The notes: generated by a model from the letters alone, not told the origin. A stretch of 64,000 nt of DNA from an uncultured Gammaproteobacteria bacterium (GCA_913064945.1 CAJYAN010000014.1:1-64000), one strand, 5' to 3'. Positions 29,594-39,785 are shown, numbered from the stretch's first letter. Numbers and translations are program-made.

Positions 29594-30394
29594 ATGAATT
29601 CGTCACCGCCATCTCCCCTTAGCTGTCTGCGGCACCTCACTCTGTTGTTCAGCCTCACCCTGCTCGTCGCCTGCGCGACGGTGAATGGTCCCGGTGACGA
29701 GCGTGATCCACTGGAATCCTTGAATCGCTCGGTGTTTAACTTTAACGAAGGCTTCTATCAGTATGTCCTCGACCCGGTGACCGAGACCTACCAGGACATC
29801 ACGCCGCGCCCGGTACAGAGCGGTGTCTCAAATTTTTTTAGCAATATCGGCGACCTGTTTGTACTGGTAAACGATGTGCTACAGTTCAAATTTGCCCAGG
29901 CCGCCTCGGACCTGAGCCGTTTTGCCTTTAATACCACCGCTGGGCTCTTTGGACTTATTGATGTTGCAAGCTACATGGGCTTGCCCAAGCACAATGAAGA
30001 TTTTGGCCAGACCCTTGCCACCTGGGGCGTTGGGGATGGTCCTTACCTGGTTCTCCCGTTTCTGGGTCCCAGCACCCTGCGCGATACCGGTGGCCTGCTG
30101 GCCGATAGCACTTATGACCCAATCTACGATATCCCGGACCGCGAGGCGCGCTGGGGTACAATCGGCCTGAAGGCCATTGATATCCGTGCATCGTTATTAT
30201 CCGCCGATCGAATGGCCGGAAAATCCGGCGTCGACAAGTACAACTTTATTCGTGATGCCTATCTGCAACACCGTCAAAACCTGATATACGACGGTAACCC
30301 GCCCAATCAGCTCAAGCCAGCACCCATGGATGACAAGGAATCCCAGGAACTGGAGCTGGAGCTGGAAAAGGCCCTGCAAGCCCCCGCCCAATAA
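29594..30394 (+). CDS. mlaA: MlaA (VacJ) outer-membrane lipoprotein
   Basis: 266 residues. N-terminal signal with lipobox LLVAC (Cys about 27) and the VacJ core DPLESLNRSVFNFNEGFYQYVLDPVTETY...ITPRPVQSGVSNFFSNIGD, later GPYLVLPFLGPSTLRDTGG. It extracts mislocalised phospholipids from the outer leaflet and passes them to the Mla system, whose transporter genes lie 1-3 kb away on the other strand. The C-terminal 40 residues are Glu/Leu/Gln-rich. Confidence 0.95.
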   Translation: MNSSPPSPLSCLRHLTLLFSLTLLVACATVNGPGDERDPLESLNRSVFNFNEGFYQYVLDPVTETYQDITPRPVQSGVSNFFSNIGDLFVLVNDVLQFKFAQAASDLSRFAFNTTAGLFGLIDVASYMGLPKHNEDFGQTLATWGVGDGPYLVLPFLGPSTLRDTGGLLADSTYDPIYDIPDREARWGTIGLKAIDIRASLLSADRMAGKSGVDKYNFIRDAYLQHRQNLIYDGNPPNQLKPAPMDDKESQELELELEKALQAPAQ

Positions 30395-30427
30395 GCGTCA
30401 TCGGTTAAACCATCAGGACTACGCAAT

Positions 30428-31405
30428 ATGTCGACCATCATAATTCTTTCAAGCCTGGCCATTCTAAGCGGATTTGTTGCCCTCGTCTGGGGTGCCGACC
30501 GTTTTGTCAGCGGCGCCTCGGCAACTGCCAGTAACTTTGGCATCTCGCCGCTGATTATCGGTCTCACTATCGTGGGTTTTGGCACCTCGGCGCCGGAGAT
30601 TTTTGTCTCACTTGTCGCCGCCCTGCAGGGCAGTCCCGAGCTCGCGGTCGGCAATGCCATCGGTTCAAATATTACTAATATCGGCCTGGTGCTGGGTTGC
30701 ACTGCCATCATGACCCCCCTGCTGGTGAAGTCCGAAATCCTGCGCCGCGAATATCCCATGATGTTTGCCATTATGCTGCTGGCCCTCATCCTCATTATCG
30801 ATGGTAATCTGGACTTCTGGGACGGCGTGATTCTGGTCTCGGGTTTACCATTATTAATAATCTGGATAGTCAGCCTCGGGCGGCGCAAAAACCGGCGTGA
30901 CCCACTGGAAAAAGAATTTGCCAGGGAAATTCCTCATGTCAGCACCGGCAAGGGTCTGCTCTGGCTGGCCATCGGCCTGATTATACTACTTATAAGTTCG
31001 CGCCTGCTGGTCTGGGGGGCCGTCAATATTGCCCATGTCCTGGGAGTCTCCGACCTGGTGATTGGCCTGACCGTGGTGGCTATTGGTACCAGCCTACCCG
31101 AGCTGGCGGCATCGCTCATTAGCGCCTATAAAGGCGAACCGGATATCGCCATTGGCAACGTGCTGGGCTCGAATATGTTTAACCTGCTCGCAGTCATGGG
31201 TCTGCCAGGGCTGATTGCCCCCCACGCCCTTGACCCCGCCGTCCTGACCCGCGACTACCCTTTTATGATAGGTTTAAGCGTCGCCCTGTTTGTCTTCGCC
31301 TATGGCTTTCGTGGCGACGGACGCATTAACCGATTTGAAGGCTTTTTGCTGCTGGCCAGCTATCTTGCCTATCTTGGCGTTTTATACTGGCAGACGAGTC
31401 ATTAA
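30428..31405 (+). CDS. Calcium/sodium antiporter (YrbG family)
   Basis: 325 residues, about ten membrane helices arranged as two inverted halves. Each half carries an alpha repeat: IVGFGTSAPEIFVSLVAALQG...VGNAIGSNITN and VAIGTSLPELAASLISAYKG...IGNVLGSNMFN. This is the signature of CaCA exchangers. In Enterobacteria yrbG is next to kdsD, as here (HMA gene between). Transported ion inferred from the family only. Confidence 0.93.
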   Translation: MSTIIILSSLAILSGFVALVWGADRFVSGASATASNFGISPLIIGLTIVGFGTSAPEIFVSLVAALQGSPELAVGNAIGSNITNIGLVLGCTAIMTPLLVKSEILRREYPMMFAIMLLALILIIDGNLDFWDGVILVSGLPLLIIWIVSLGRRKNRRDPLEKEFAREIPHVSTGKGLLWLAIGLIILLISSRLLVWGAVNIAHVLGVSDLVIGLTVVAIGTSLPELAASLISAYKGEPDIAIGNVLGSNMFNLLAVMGLPGLIAPHALDPAVLTRDYPFMIGLSVALFVFAYGFRGDGRINRFEGFLLLASYLAYLGVLYWQTSH

Positions 31406-31438
31406 CGATGACGTCACCAATTATTAAAGGAGTTGCCA

Positions 31439-31645
31439 ATGTCATCCCTGCAATTACATGCTCAGAATATTAAATGTGCCGGCTGTGTCGCCAATATCAA
31501 AAATGGCCTGGCGGAGCTCAGCGGCATCGACTCGGTGGAAGTCGATATTCCCTCCGGCAATGTCAGCATTCAGGGTGATGCCGTGGATGCAACGGCAATC
31601 ACCGCCAAACTGGCGGCGCTGGGATATCCTGTCGTCCAGGACTAG
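31439..31645 (+). CDS. Heavy-metal-associated (HMA) domain protein, copper-chaperone-like
   Basis: 68 residues starting at MSSLQLHAQNIKCAGC, after AAAGGAG. One ferredoxin-like HMA domain with CAGC in place of the usual CxxC (still Cys-x2-Cys), then VEVDIPSGNVSIQG. Proteins of this type carry Cu(I) or other soft metals. No P-type ATPase lies nearby, so the partner is unknown. It lies 5 bp before kdsD. Confidence 0.85.
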   Translation: MSSLQLHAQNIKCAGCVANIKNGLAELSGIDSVEVDIPSGNVSIQGDAVDATAITAKLAALGYPVVQD

Positions 31646-31650
31646 TATCC

Positions 31651-32625
31651 ATGGATAGAGACAAAATCATCCAGCTGGCACAAGGCGTCATCGACACCGA
31701 GTTGCAGGCCATCGAGGCCTTGCGGTCACGGATAGATGATGCCTTTGTCAAAGCCTGCGAGCACATGCTCCATTGCCGGGGGCGGATTGTCGTCACCGGC
31801 ATGGGCAAGTCCGGCCACATCGGCGGCAAGATTGCTGCGACTCTGGCCAGCACCGGCTCACCGGCCTTTTTTGTCCACCCCGGCGAGGCCAGTCACGGCG
31901 ACCTGGGTATGATCACCTCCCACGATGTCGTGCTCATCCTGTCCAATTCCGGTGAGACCGATGAATTATTAACCATCTTGCCGTTAATCAAACGTCTCGA
32001 TGTGCCCTTGATTGCCCTGACCGGTAATCCCGACTCACGCCTGGCAAAAGCGGCCGATGCCCATATCGATATTAGTGTCGCCAAAGAGGCCTGTCCCCTG
32101 GGGCTTGCGCCGACCGCCAGCACCACGGCCACCCTGGTAATGGGCGATGCCCTGGCGGTATCGTTGCTGGAAAGCCGGGGTTTTACCAAGGACGACTTTG
32201 CCCGTTCTCACCCGGCCGGCCGTCTCGGTAAACGTCTGTTATTGCGGATCAACGACATTATGCATAGTGGTGAGGCCCTGCCCGCTGTCTCGCAGGAGGC
32301 CATGCTCAGCGAGGCACTGGTCGAAATGACCCGCAAAGGTCTCGGTATGACCACCGTGGTCGATGCGCAGCAAAAACTCATTGGCATTTTTACCGACGGT
32401 GACCTGCGGCGCGTACTCAATCGAGGTAAAATCGATGTCAATCAACTGGCTATTCGTGAGTGCATGACGTCGCCCTGCCTCACCATCAGCGCAGACAAAC
32501 TGGCGGCGGAGGCTCTGACGATCATGGACCATAAAAAGGTCAACGCCCTGCCGGTTGTCGATGTGACGCAAACCGTCGTCGGCGCACTCAACATGCACGA
32601 CCTGCTCCGCGCAGGTGTGGTTTAA
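31651..32625 (+). CDS. kdsD: Arabinose-5-phosphate isomerase
   Basis: 324 residues: SIS domain (about 40-170, RIVVTGMGKSGHIGGKIAATLASTGSPAFFVHPGEASHGDLG) and two CBS domains from about 205. It converts ribulose 5-phosphate to arabinose 5-phosphate, the first step of Kdo synthesis for LPS. EACPLGLAPTASTTATLVMGDALA is characteristic of the family. kdsC follows immediately. Confidence 0.96.
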   Translation: MDRDKIIQLAQGVIDTELQAIEALRSRIDDAFVKACEHMLHCRGRIVVTGMGKSGHIGGKIAATLASTGSPAFFVHPGEASHGDLGMITSHDVVLILSNSGETDELLTILPLIKRLDVPLIALTGNPDSRLAKAADAHIDISVAKEACPLGLAPTASTTATLVMGDALAVSLLESRGFTKDDFARSHPAGRLGKRLLLRINDIMHSGEALPAVSQEAMLSEALVEMTRKGLGMTTVVDAQQKLIGIFTDGDLRRVLNRGKIDVNQLAIRECMTSPCLTISADKLAAEALTIMDHKKVNALPVVDVTQTVVGALNMHDLLRAGVV

Positions 32626-32638
32626 ACAGGGGACTTCA

Positions 32639-33157
32639 ATGCAGGATATTCTGGAAAAAGCCGCCCAAATCAAACTGGTCATTTTTGATGTCGATGGCGT
32701 CCTCACCGACGGCAGTCTGTTTATCGGTGACAAGGGAGAAGAGTACAAGGCCTTCTACTCACGCGACGGTCTGGGTATGAAAATGCTGCACGCGACCGGT
32801 GTTGAGATCGGTATTATTACCGCGCGCACCGCCAAAGTGGTCGAGCATCGTATGACGAGTCTTGGCATCAAGCATGTCCATCAGGGCCGTCTTGATAAAC
32901 TCACCGCCTGTGATGAAATGCTGGCCGAACTGAAAATCCCCTATGCACATACAGCCTACGTCGGCGATGATGCCGTTGACCTGCCGGTCATGAAAAAGGT
33001 TGGCCTTGCCATTGCGGTACAGGACGCCCATCCCATCGCCAAACAACATGCCCACTGGCAGACTGAACACCCCGGCGGGCGTGGCGCGGCGCGAGATGTC
33101 TGCGACCTCATCATGCAGGCTCAGGGAACGCTGGATACCCAGTTAAACAAATTCTGA
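32639..33157 (+). CDS. kdsC: Kdo-8-phosphate phosphatase
   Basis: 172 residues starting at MQDILEKAAQIKLVIFDVDGVLTDG, whose DVDGVLTDG is the HAD nucleophile loop. TARTAKVVEHRMTSLGIKHVHQG and YVGDDAVDLPVMKKVGLAIAV are the other HAD motifs. It has no cap domain, so it works as a tetramer. Dephosphorylates Kdo-8-phosphate. The start lies 13 bp after the kdsD stop. Confidence 0.96.
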   Translation: MQDILEKAAQIKLVIFDVDGVLTDGSLFIGDKGEEYKAFYSRDGLGMKMLHATGVEIGIITARTAKVVEHRMTSLGIKHVHQGRLDKLTACDEMLAELKIPYAHTAYVGDDAVDLPVMKKVGLAIAVQDAHPIAKQHAHWQTEHPGGRGAARDVCDLIMQAQGTLDTQLNKF

Positions 33158-33161
33158 GTCT

Positions 33162-33728
33162 ATGAACTCATTACGTTATATCACCATCACGGTTATTGTT
33201 TTGATTCTGGCGAGCCTCTCCAGCTGGTGGCTCTCCGAACTGCGCCAACCCGCCGAATCGACCGTCAGCGACGACGACAGTCATTATGATTATTACCTGA
33301 AAAATTTTACTACCACCGTACTCAATGACCAGGGCAAGGCCGCCTATCACCTCAAGGCCGCCTATATGGAACACTACCCACTCAATAATCGTGCCGTCCT
33401 CACGCGGCCGCATTTTACCCTGCTGGAGACCAGGACTACCTGGACGGTCGCGGCGCAAAAAGGCGTCGCCTTTGTAGACCGACAGACCCTCGACCTGAAG
33501 GGTGACGTGGTCATTCGGCAAATGGCAAAGAATACCGCCACCATTGTGCTGACAACGGATAAGCTACACATCGATGTCGGACAGAAGACCCTGGAAACCA
33601 CAAGCATGGTGAAAATGCATAGCGGAAAAGATACCATCACAGCAATCGGCCTGAAGGCCAATCTCGCCAATGGTCAGCTGGAATTACTCTCACGTGTTAA
33701 AGGTCAATACTATGTCCCACCGCGTTAG
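33162..33728 (+). CDS. lptC: LptC, LPS export protein
   Basis: 188 residues. One N-terminal membrane helix (YITITVIVLILASLSSWWLSEL), then a periplasmic jellyroll (DYYLKNFTTTVLNDQGKAAYHLKAAYMEHYP). It accepts LPS from LptBFG and hands it to LptA. It starts 4 bp after kdsC and overlaps lptA by 17 bp. Confidence 0.93.
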   Translation: MNSLRYITITVIVLILASLSSWWLSELRQPAESTVSDDDSHYDYYLKNFTTTVLNDQGKAAYHLKAAYMEHYPLNNRAVLTRPHFTLLETRTTWTVAAQKGVAFVDRQTLDLKGDVVIRQMAKNTATIVLTTDKLHIDVGQKTLETTSMVKMHSGKDTITAIGLKANLANGQLELLSRVKGQYYVPPR

Positions 33729-34218
33729 TCTGATGCTATTGTTATTGTCTGCCACCCCGCTGGCGCAGGCCCTGACCACTGATCGGGATCAGCCCATTCA
33801 TATCGAGGCCGATTATGTCCATATCGATAAAAAGGCTGGCACCAGTGAATACCGGGGCAATGTCCATCTGGTTCAAGGCAGCATGGAAATTACCGGCGAC
33901 CTGGTGACGGTGCATCAACCAAAAGGACAGCTCAGTACGATTATGGTCAAGGGTAAACCCGCTACCTTCAGGCAGCAGCCTGATGGCCAACAGGCCATTG
34001 TGCACTCACAGGCTCGACAGATGGAATATCAGGCCCGGGAAGAACGCATCCTGCTCTTTCAGGATGCCAGGGTCCAACAGGGGGGTCAGCAATTTGCTGG
34101 CAACCGCATCGTCTATAACACGAAAACCAGTACGGTGATCGCCCAGGGTGACGAACAGCAGCACCAGCGTGTCCGCGCCGTCATTGTCCCCAGGAAAAAT
34201 GAGTCGCCGAAACCATGA
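33712..34218 (+). CDS. lptA: LptA, periplasmic LPS bridge protein
   Basis: 168 residues from [20 protein letters not shown], a cleavable signal peptide, followed by [42 protein letters not shown], the OstA-type beta-jellyroll. LptA units build the filament across the periplasm. It overlaps lptC at its start and lptB by 4 bp at its end. Confidence 0.94.
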   Translation: MSHRVSLMLLLLSATPLAQALTTDRDQPIHIEADYVHIDKKAGTSEYRGNVHLVQGSMEITGDLVTVHQPKGQLSTIMVKGKPATFRQQPDGQQAIVHSQARQMEYQAREERILLFQDARVQQGGQQFAGNRIVYNTKTSTVIAQGDEQQHQRVRAVIVPRKNESPKP

Positions 34219-34940
34219 GTAAACTGGTCGCAACCGATCTGGCCAAACGCTATCGCGGTCGGCAGGTCGTTAAATCCGTGTCACTGGAAATTAACGGTGG
34301 CGAGGTAGTTGGTTTACTGGGCCCCAATGGTGCCGGCAAAACCACGACGTTTTATATGGTAGTGGGCCTGGTCCCTGCCGAACACGGCGAAATACATCTC
34401 GAAGACCTGGACCTGACCGTGATGCCCATGCACCAGCGTGCCCGCTGCGGTATCGGCTATCTACCACAAGAGGCCTCGGTGTTTCGCAAACTCAATGTCA
34501 CCGACAACATAATGGCCATCCTGGAGACGCGGACCGAACTTTCCGGTATTCAGCGGCAACAGGCCCTCGAAGACCTGCTCGAAGAGCTGCATATCGGCCA
34601 CATTCGCAACACCATGGGCATGAGCCTGTCCGGTGGTGAGCGACGCCGGGTAGAGATTGCCCGTGCCCTTGCCACCCAGCCACGCTTTATTTTACTGGAT
34701 GAGCCCTTTGCCGGTGTTGACCCTATCTCGGTGCTCGACATCCAGGGCATTATCAAGCACCTGAAAGAACGCGGTATTGGTGTGCTGATTACCGATCATA
34801 ACGTGCGGGAGACACTGGGCATCTGTGACCGGGCCTATATCATGAACGATGGCGAGGTCATCGCCCAGGGTGAACCAAGCATACTTCTCGAGGATCAACA
34901 AGTGCGAAAAGTTTATCTTGGTGAACACTTCCGTCTCTGA
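34215..34940 (+). CDS. lptB: LptB, ATPase of the LPS exporter
   Basis: 241 residues. Walker [10 protein letters not shown] (36-44), [14 protein letters not shown]-loop segment, signature [16 protein letters not shown], Walker [14 protein letters not shown] and H-loop TDHNVRETL. Partners LptF and LptG are not in the window, as is normal. The gene overlaps lptA, and rpoN follows 84 bp later. Confidence 0.97.
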   Translation: MSKLVATDLAKRYRGRQVVKSVSLEINGGEVVGLLGPNGAGKTTTFYMVVGLVPAEHGEIHLEDLDLTVMPMHQRARCGIGYLPQEASVFRKLNVTDNIMAILETRTELSGIQRQQALEDLLEELHIGHIRNTMGMSLSGGERRRVEIARALATQPRFILLDEPFAGVDPISVLDIQGIIKHLKERGIGVLITDHNVRETLGICDRAYIMNDGEVIAQGEPSILLEDQQVRKVYLGEHFRL

Positions 34941-35024
34941 TAACGCTGTAATCCTAATGGAAATACGCTAGAATTTACCTACCGGAAGCAAAAACCAGAC
35001 CATCCGGCTTATGATACTCACAAC

Positions 35025-36503
35025 ATGAAACAAGCCTTACATCTTCGTCTCGGACAGTCCCTCACGATGACCCCTCAATTGCAGCAGGCCATTCGGCTAC
35101 TGCAGTTGTCATCACTCGAATTACAGACCGAGATACAGGAAGCCCTCGACTCCAACCTGATGCTGGAAGCCGGTGAGGAAGGCGAAGACAATCGGGCGGC
35201 CGGTGAGCGCGAAAACCCGGAAGAGGGTGAGCCCTTTAACAACACCGACCAACAGGACAGTAGCCTGAGCATGGAGACCAATGCCATGCCCGATGAGCTG
35301 CCGGTCGACAGCAACTGGGATGATGTCTACGAAAGTGTCCAACCGCCTTCCTCCCAGGCGCCCTCCTCGGATTTTGATGACCGTGAATTTGATATTTCCG
35401 ATGAGACCGGCCAGAGTCTTCGCGAGCACCTGAGCTGGCAACTGGGCCTGACCCCCTTTAGCGATACGGATCGTATTATTGCCGAGGCGTTAATCGACTC
35501 GATTAATGAAGATGGTTACCTGAGTACCAGTCTGGAAGAGATATACCAAAGTCTGGCCAGCGATGAAGATAGTGAGCTGGAACTGGATGAGGTTGAAGCC
35601 GTTTTACACCGGATTCAAAACTTCGACCCGCCAGGGATTGCCGCACGCGACCTGCAGGAGTCTCTGCTCATCCAGCTACGCCAACTGGATGATGACAGTC
35701 CGCAGCGCCAGCTCGCCATGCAGCTGGTCGAACATTATTTTGCCTTGCTCGCCAACCGTGACTACAACCAGCTGTTACGCAAACTCAAAATCGATGAAGA
35801 AGAACTAAAAGACATTATTAGCTATATTCAGTCACTGAACCCCCGCCCCGGTGGTACGGTCAGTGACCAGAAACCGGAATACATCATCCCGGATGTCTTC
35901 GTCAAAAAAATTAAAAATAAATGGGTCGTTGAACTTAACCCGGATACCGCCCCCAAATTACGCATCAACAATCACTATGCCAGCCTGATCAAACAGGTCA
36001 ATAACACCGCCGACAATACCTACATGAAAAATCACCTGCAGGAGGCTCGTTGGTTCATCAAGAGCCTGACCTCCCGCAATGAGACACTCCTAAAGGTAGC
36101 GACCTGTATCGTCGAGCGTCAACGCGCCTTTCTGGAGCATGGTGAAGAGGCCATGAAGGCGCTGGTGCTGCATGATATCGCCGAGGCCGTCGAAATGCAT
36201 GAATCCACCATTTCACGCGTCACGACTAAAAAATACATGCATACGCCGCGCGGCATTTTTGAACTCAAGTATTTCTTTTCCAGTCATGTGGCTACCGCCA
36301 ATGGTGGCGAGTGTTCTGCGACCGCGATTCGTGCCCTGCTGAAGAAACTTATCGCTGCGGAAAACACCAATAAACCATTAAGCGATAGCAAACTCGCGGA
36401 CATTCTGTCTGACCAGGGCATTAATGTTGCGCGGCGAACTGTTGCAAAATACCGGGAGGCCATGAACATTCCTCCTTCCAACGAACGAAAGCGTCTCGCC
36501 TAA
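35025..36503 (+). CDS. rpoN: RNA polymerase sigma-54 factor
   Basis: 492 residues. Region I is the glutamine/leucine-rich [25 protein letters not shown]; an acidic region II spans about 45-120. Region III has the core-binding and HTH parts ([40 protein letters not shown]) and the RpoN box [10 protein letters not shown] is at 469-478. It directs enhancer-dependent transcription of nitrogen and other genes. The lptB-rpoN-hpf-ptsN order is conserved in gammaproteobacteria. Confidence 0.98.
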   Translation: MKQALHLRLGQSLTMTPQLQQAIRLLQLSSLELQTEIQEALDSNLMLEAGEEGEDNRAAGERENPEEGEPFNNTDQQDSSLSMETNAMPDELPVDSNWDDVYESVQPPSSQAPSSDFDDREFDISDETGQSLREHLSWQLGLTPFSDTDRIIAEALIDSINEDGYLSTSLEEIYQSLASDEDSELELDEVEAVLHRIQNFDPPGIAARDLQESLLIQLRQLDDDSPQRQLAMQLVEHYFALLANRDYNQLLRKLKIDEEELKDIISYIQSLNPRPGGTVSDQKPEYIIPDVFVKKIKNKWVVELNPDTAPKLRINNHYASLIKQVNNTADNTYMKNHLQEARWFIKSLTSRNETLLKVATCIVERQRAFLEHGEEAMKALVLHDIAEAVEMHESTISRVTTKKYMHTPRGIFELKYFFSSHVATANGGECSATAIRALLKKLIAAENTNKPLSDSKLADILSDQGINVARRTVAKYREAMNIPPSNERKRLA

Positions 36504-36524
36504 CCAAACCGAAAGGAGCCGAAC

Positions 36525-36854
36525 ATGCAGCTAAATGTTACAGGTCACCACATCGATCTGACGGATTCTCTGCACAACTACGTCGAAACCAAAATAGAAA
36601 AGCTCGAACGCCATTTCGACAACGTGACGAATGTGCACGTGATTCTGAGTGTTGAAAAACAACGCCACAAAGCAGAGGCGACCATACACGTGGCCGGTGG
36701 CAATATTTATGCAGACTCTGAAAATGATGATATGTACGTTGCAATTGATGCCTTGCTCGATAAACTTGATCGCCAGATTAAAAAACACAAGGAAAAAGTA
36801 ACCGACCATCATCGTGCAGAAGGCAGTATCAAAAAACAGATGCCCGAGGAATAA
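36525..36854 (+). CDS. hpf: Ribosome hibernation promoting factor
   Basis: 109 residues: MQLNVTGHHIDLTDSLHNYVETKIEKLERHF and VHVILSVEKQRHKAEATIHVAGGNIYADSENDDMYVAIDALLDKLDRQIKKHKEK are the S30AE/YfiA fold. It is the short form that dimerises ribosomes in stationary phase. It starts 21 bp after rpoN with a GAAAGGAG site. Confidence 0.95.
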   Translation: MQLNVTGHHIDLTDSLHNYVETKIEKLERHFDNVTNVHVILSVEKQRHKAEATIHVAGGNIYADSENDDMYVAIDALLDKLDRQIKKHKEKVTDHHRAEGSIKKQMPEE

Positions 36855-36861
36855 GTGCAAC

Positions 36862-37323
36862 ATGCAACTCTCTGAACTACTCAGCCCAGAACGCGTTGCT
36901 TGCGACGTCGAAGTCCCAAGTAAAAAGCGTGTTCTGGAACAGGTCAGTGACCTGCTCGCTCTGGACCAGTCCAGTACAAGCAGTATAGACATTTACAATA
37001 GTCTCCTCGCCAGGGAGCGGCTGGGGGGGACTGGTGTGGGCCATGGCATCGCCATCCCGCACGGGCGACTACAAAATACGCAGCAGACCCTGGGGGCCTT
37101 CATAAGATTGAAGCAGGGGATTGACTTTGATGCTATCGACCATCAACCAGTGGATCTCGTCTTTGCCCTCGTTGTCCCGGAAGAGGCCACTCAGGAACAT
37201 CTCCAGACCATTGCCCATCTGGCAAAGATCTTTAATGATGAACAGGTCAGGACAAAACTTCGTGCTGCCACCGATGCCGCTACCCTATACCAGGTACTAC
37301 TGGACGCGGCGGCAAGTCACTAA
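36862..37323 (+). CDS. ptsN: PTS-Ntr EIIA component
   Basis: 153 residues starting at MQLSELLSPERVACDVEVPSKKR; the upstream in-frame part overlaps hpf. The phosphorylated histidine is H67 in GIAIPHGRL. It belongs to the regulatory PTS and in other bacteria controls K+ uptake and sigma-54 related functions by its phosphorylation state. Placed 7 bp after hpf and 2 bp before hprK. Confidence 0.96.
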   Translation: MQLSELLSPERVACDVEVPSKKRVLEQVSDLLALDQSSTSSIDIYNSLLARERLGGTGVGHGIAIPHGRLQNTQQTLGAFIRLKQGIDFDAIDHQPVDLVFALVVPEEATQEHLQTIAHLAKIFNDEQVRTKLRAATDAATLYQVLLDAAASH

Positions 37324-37325
37324 TT

Positions 37326-38267
37326 ATGCCGATGCCACTGACCTGTCAGTCGCTGTTTGAACAATGTCGAGATCGCCTGCAGTTGAAGTGGGCCGCAGGT
37401 CAACGCGGCAGTTCACTCTTATTGCAGAGTCTGACGGATACGAATAAGGGCCTGATTGGCTTTCTCAACCTCATCCGTCCCAACATGATCCAGCTCATCG
37501 GCAGTGCCGAGATGGAGTATCTAAAGGCGCTTGGAAAAAACTCGCTTCAGGACACGCTGGAATTAATCCTCGAGAAACAACCGCGCCTCATCATTCTCAG
37601 TGATGACCTTCCCCCAACAGAAGAATTTATTCACCTCGCCAACCACAATGACATACCACTGTGGTGTACACCGCGGCAGAGTTCAGCAGTATTACACTAT
37701 CTGCAGCAACAATTGGAACCCCTGATGACGCCATCGACCGTTCAACACGGCGTATTTATGGAGGTTATGGGGATTGGTGTGCTCCTTAGCGGTAGTAGCG
37801 GGATCGGTAAAAGTGAACTGGCACTTGAACTGGTTAACCGTGGACATCGACTCATTGCCGATGATGCCCCTGAGTTTTTTCTTTCCTCAAACGGCATCAT
37901 CCTGGGTCGCAGCCCCGGTATGCTACGGGATTTTCTTGAGGTCCGTGGTCTCGGTATACTTAATATTCGTGCCATGTTTGGTGATAATGCGGTGATGGAA
38001 GAAAAACCCCTGCAACTCATCTTGCATCTATCTCCGCTCAGTGATAATAAGAGCAAGACCATCGATCGCTTGGCGCAACAACAATCAACCCGTAACATCT
38101 ATGAACAGAAGATCCCTGAGGTCCCCCTGTTGGTAGCGGCAGGAAGAAATCTTGGGGTCATCGTAGAGGCCGCCGTCAGAGATTATGTGCTGCGCTTAAA
38201 TGGCTATTTTGCTGTCCAGGATTTTATTACAAAACAACAACAGTTCATGGCGGATAATAAACAATGA
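37326..38267 (+). CDS. hprK: HPr kinase/phosphorylase
   Basis: 313 residues. N-terminal substrate-like domain, then the kinase P-loop GSSGIGKSELALELVNRGHRLIADDAPEF (P-loop about 155-162) and the signature LEVRGLGILNIRAMFG. It phosphorylates or dephosphorylates Ser46 of HPr. Common in Firmicutes, it occurs in only part of the Gammaproteobacteria. The matching HPr with Ser46 is encoded 1.2 kb downstream, so the pair should be functional. Confidence 0.96.
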   Translation: MPMPLTCQSLFEQCRDRLQLKWAAGQRGSSLLLQSLTDTNKGLIGFLNLIRPNMIQLIGSAEMEYLKALGKNSLQDTLELILEKQPRLIILSDDLPPTEEFIHLANHNDIPLWCTPRQSSAVLHYLQQQLEPLMTPSTVQHGVFMEVMGIGVLLSGSSGIGKSELALELVNRGHRLIADDAPEFFLSSNGIILGRSPGMLRDFLEVRGLGILNIRAMFGDNAVMEEKPLQLILHLSPLSDNKSKTIDRLAQQQSTRNIYEQKIPEVPLLVAAGRNLGVIVEAAVRDYVLRLNGYFAVQDFITKQQQFMADNKQ

Positions 38268-39121
38268 AACTGATGATCATCAGTGGTCTGTCCGGCTCAG
38301 GCAAGAGTATCGCCCTGCATGTACTTGAAGACCTGGATTATTACTGCATTGACAACCTGCCCGTCGGCATGCTGCCTGCACTGGCCGAACAGGTAATTCT
38401 CTCCGAGACGCATCAGTACGATAACTACGCCGTAGGTATTGACGCCCGCACCATCGCCCAGGACCTGGGCCACTTTCCACAAATTCTAAAAGGTCTGCGC
38501 GACCAGGATATCCAGTGTGAGGTTATTTTTCTTGAAGCCAACAATGAAACCCTGATCAAACGATTTAGTGAGACGCGACGCAAACACCCGCTCACCGACA
38601 CCGACGTGCCGCTAAAAGAAGCCATTCTCAAAGAGCGTAGTCTGCTGGAACCTGTATCGGCCAGTGCCGATCTACGCATTGATACCAGCCTCACGACCAT
38701 TCACCAGCTACGTGATCTGGTACATGAACGCATTAACGAGAATAGCTCCAAACATCTCTCACTTCTGTTTGAATCCTTCGGTTTTAAGCATGGTATTCCG
38801 GTTGATGCCGATTTTGTCTTTGATGTACGCTGCCTGCCCAATCCGCACTGGCAGCCGCAATTACGCAGCCTGACCGGCAAAGATAAGGCCATCGCTGAAT
38901 ACCTTGAGACCCACGCCGATGTACACGATATGTTTAATGACATTGTCCGATTTCTCGATCGGTGGATCCCCGGTTTTGAGGCAGACAATCGCAGTTATAT
39001 GACAATTGCAATCGGTTGTACCGGGGGCCAGCATCGGTCCGTTTATTTTGCGACGCGGCTGCAGAACCATTTTAAATCACTCCGCGGCAATACACTGGTC
39101 AGACACCGGGAGCTATCATGA
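38264..39121 (+). CDS. rapZ: RapZ, RNase adapter / nucleotide-binding protein
   Basis: 285 residues. Walker A GLSGSGKS at 8-15, DLDYYCIDNLPVGMLPAL, and the C-terminal RNA/ligand domain CLPNPHWQPQLRSLTGKD...CTGGQHRSVYFATRL. In E. coli RapZ guides RNase E to the small RNA GlmZ and so controls GlmS and amino-sugar supply. The start overlaps the hprK stop by 4 bp. Confidence 0.96.
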   Translation: MKLMIISGLSGSGKSIALHVLEDLDYYCIDNLPVGMLPALAEQVILSETHQYDNYAVGIDARTIAQDLGHFPQILKGLRDQDIQCEVIFLEANNETLIKRFSETRRKHPLTDTDVPLKEAILKERSLLEPVSASADLRIDTSLTTIHQLRDLVHERINENSSKHLSLLFESFGFKHGIPVDADFVFDVRCLPNPHWQPQLRSLTGKDKAIAEYLETHADVHDMFNDIVRFLDRWIPGFEADNRSYMTIAIGCTGGQHRSVYFATRLQNHFKSLRGNTLVRHRELS

Positions 39122-39510
39122 AGGTCGGTCTATTATTAATAACGCATGGCAGTATCGGGCAATCACTCTATGATGCCGTTGTCTCGATGCTCGGCAATTG
39201 CCCGTTAAACACCCGCGTCCTGTCGATTACTCAGGATCATGATCCGGAAGAGCAAATTCAACAGGCTAAAGATATTATAAGAAGTCTTAATCATGGTGGC
39301 GGTGTCTTAGTCCTGACGGATATGTATGGTTCGACACCCAGCAATATTGCCTGCGCCCTGCGTGATGAGAAGGAGGTGTCCATTGTTACTGGTGTCAATC
39401 TGCCCATGCTGGTCCGAATTCTAAACTACCCCAAACTGCGCCTTGAACAACTGGTACAGAAAGCGCTGAGCGCCGGTAGTGAAGGTGTCATGTCATGTCA
39501 AAAGAAGTAA
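39118..39510 (+). CDS. PTS EIIA component, mannose/fructose family
   Basis: 130 residues. H10 in LLLITHGSIG is the expected phosphorylated histidine, and GGVLVLTDMYGSTPSNIA is the family core. No EIIB, EIIC or EIID gene accompanies it, so its role is likely regulatory, as a phosphate sink for the HPr/EI pair. It overlaps rapZ by 4 bp. Confidence 0.92.
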   Translation: MKVGLLLITHGSIGQSLYDAVVSMLGNCPLNTRVLSITQDHDPEEQIQQAKDIIRSLNHGGGVLVLTDMYGSTPSNIACALRDEKEVSIVTGVNLPMLVRILNYPKLRLEQLVQKALSAGSEGVMSCQKK

Positions 39511-39515
39511 GCCAA

Positions 39516-39785
39516 ATGCAACACAAAACAATCACCATAATTAATAAGCTGGGACTACACGCCCGCGCAGCGGCCAAGCTCGTTACGACGGCCTCCCGTT
39601 ACGCCGCCGAAATTAATATTAGTCACAACGGACAAACCGTCAATGGTAAAAGTATTATGGGTGTTATGATGCTGGCTGCCTCTAAAGGCACGGAGATCAT
39701 AATCGCGGCCTCGGGAGAGGATGAGGACGAAGCGCTGCAAGCCATTTGCCAGCTAGTCGAAAATCGATTCGGCGAGGAGCAATAG
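39516..39785 (+). CDS. ptsH: HPr, phosphocarrier protein
   Basis: 89 residues from MQHKTITIINKLGLHARAAAKL. Numbered from this start the active histidine is H15 and the regulatory serine S46 (NGKSIMGVMML), both at canonical positions. An ATG seven codons upstream (39495), with AAGGTG before it and overlapping the EIIA stop, is an alternative start. Carries phosphate from EI to EIIA proteins; S46 is the HprK target. Confidence 0.93.
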   Translation: MQHKTITIINKLGLHARAAAKLVTTASRYAAEINISHNGQTVNGKSIMGVMMLAASKGTEIIIAASGEDEDEALQAICQLVENRFGEEQ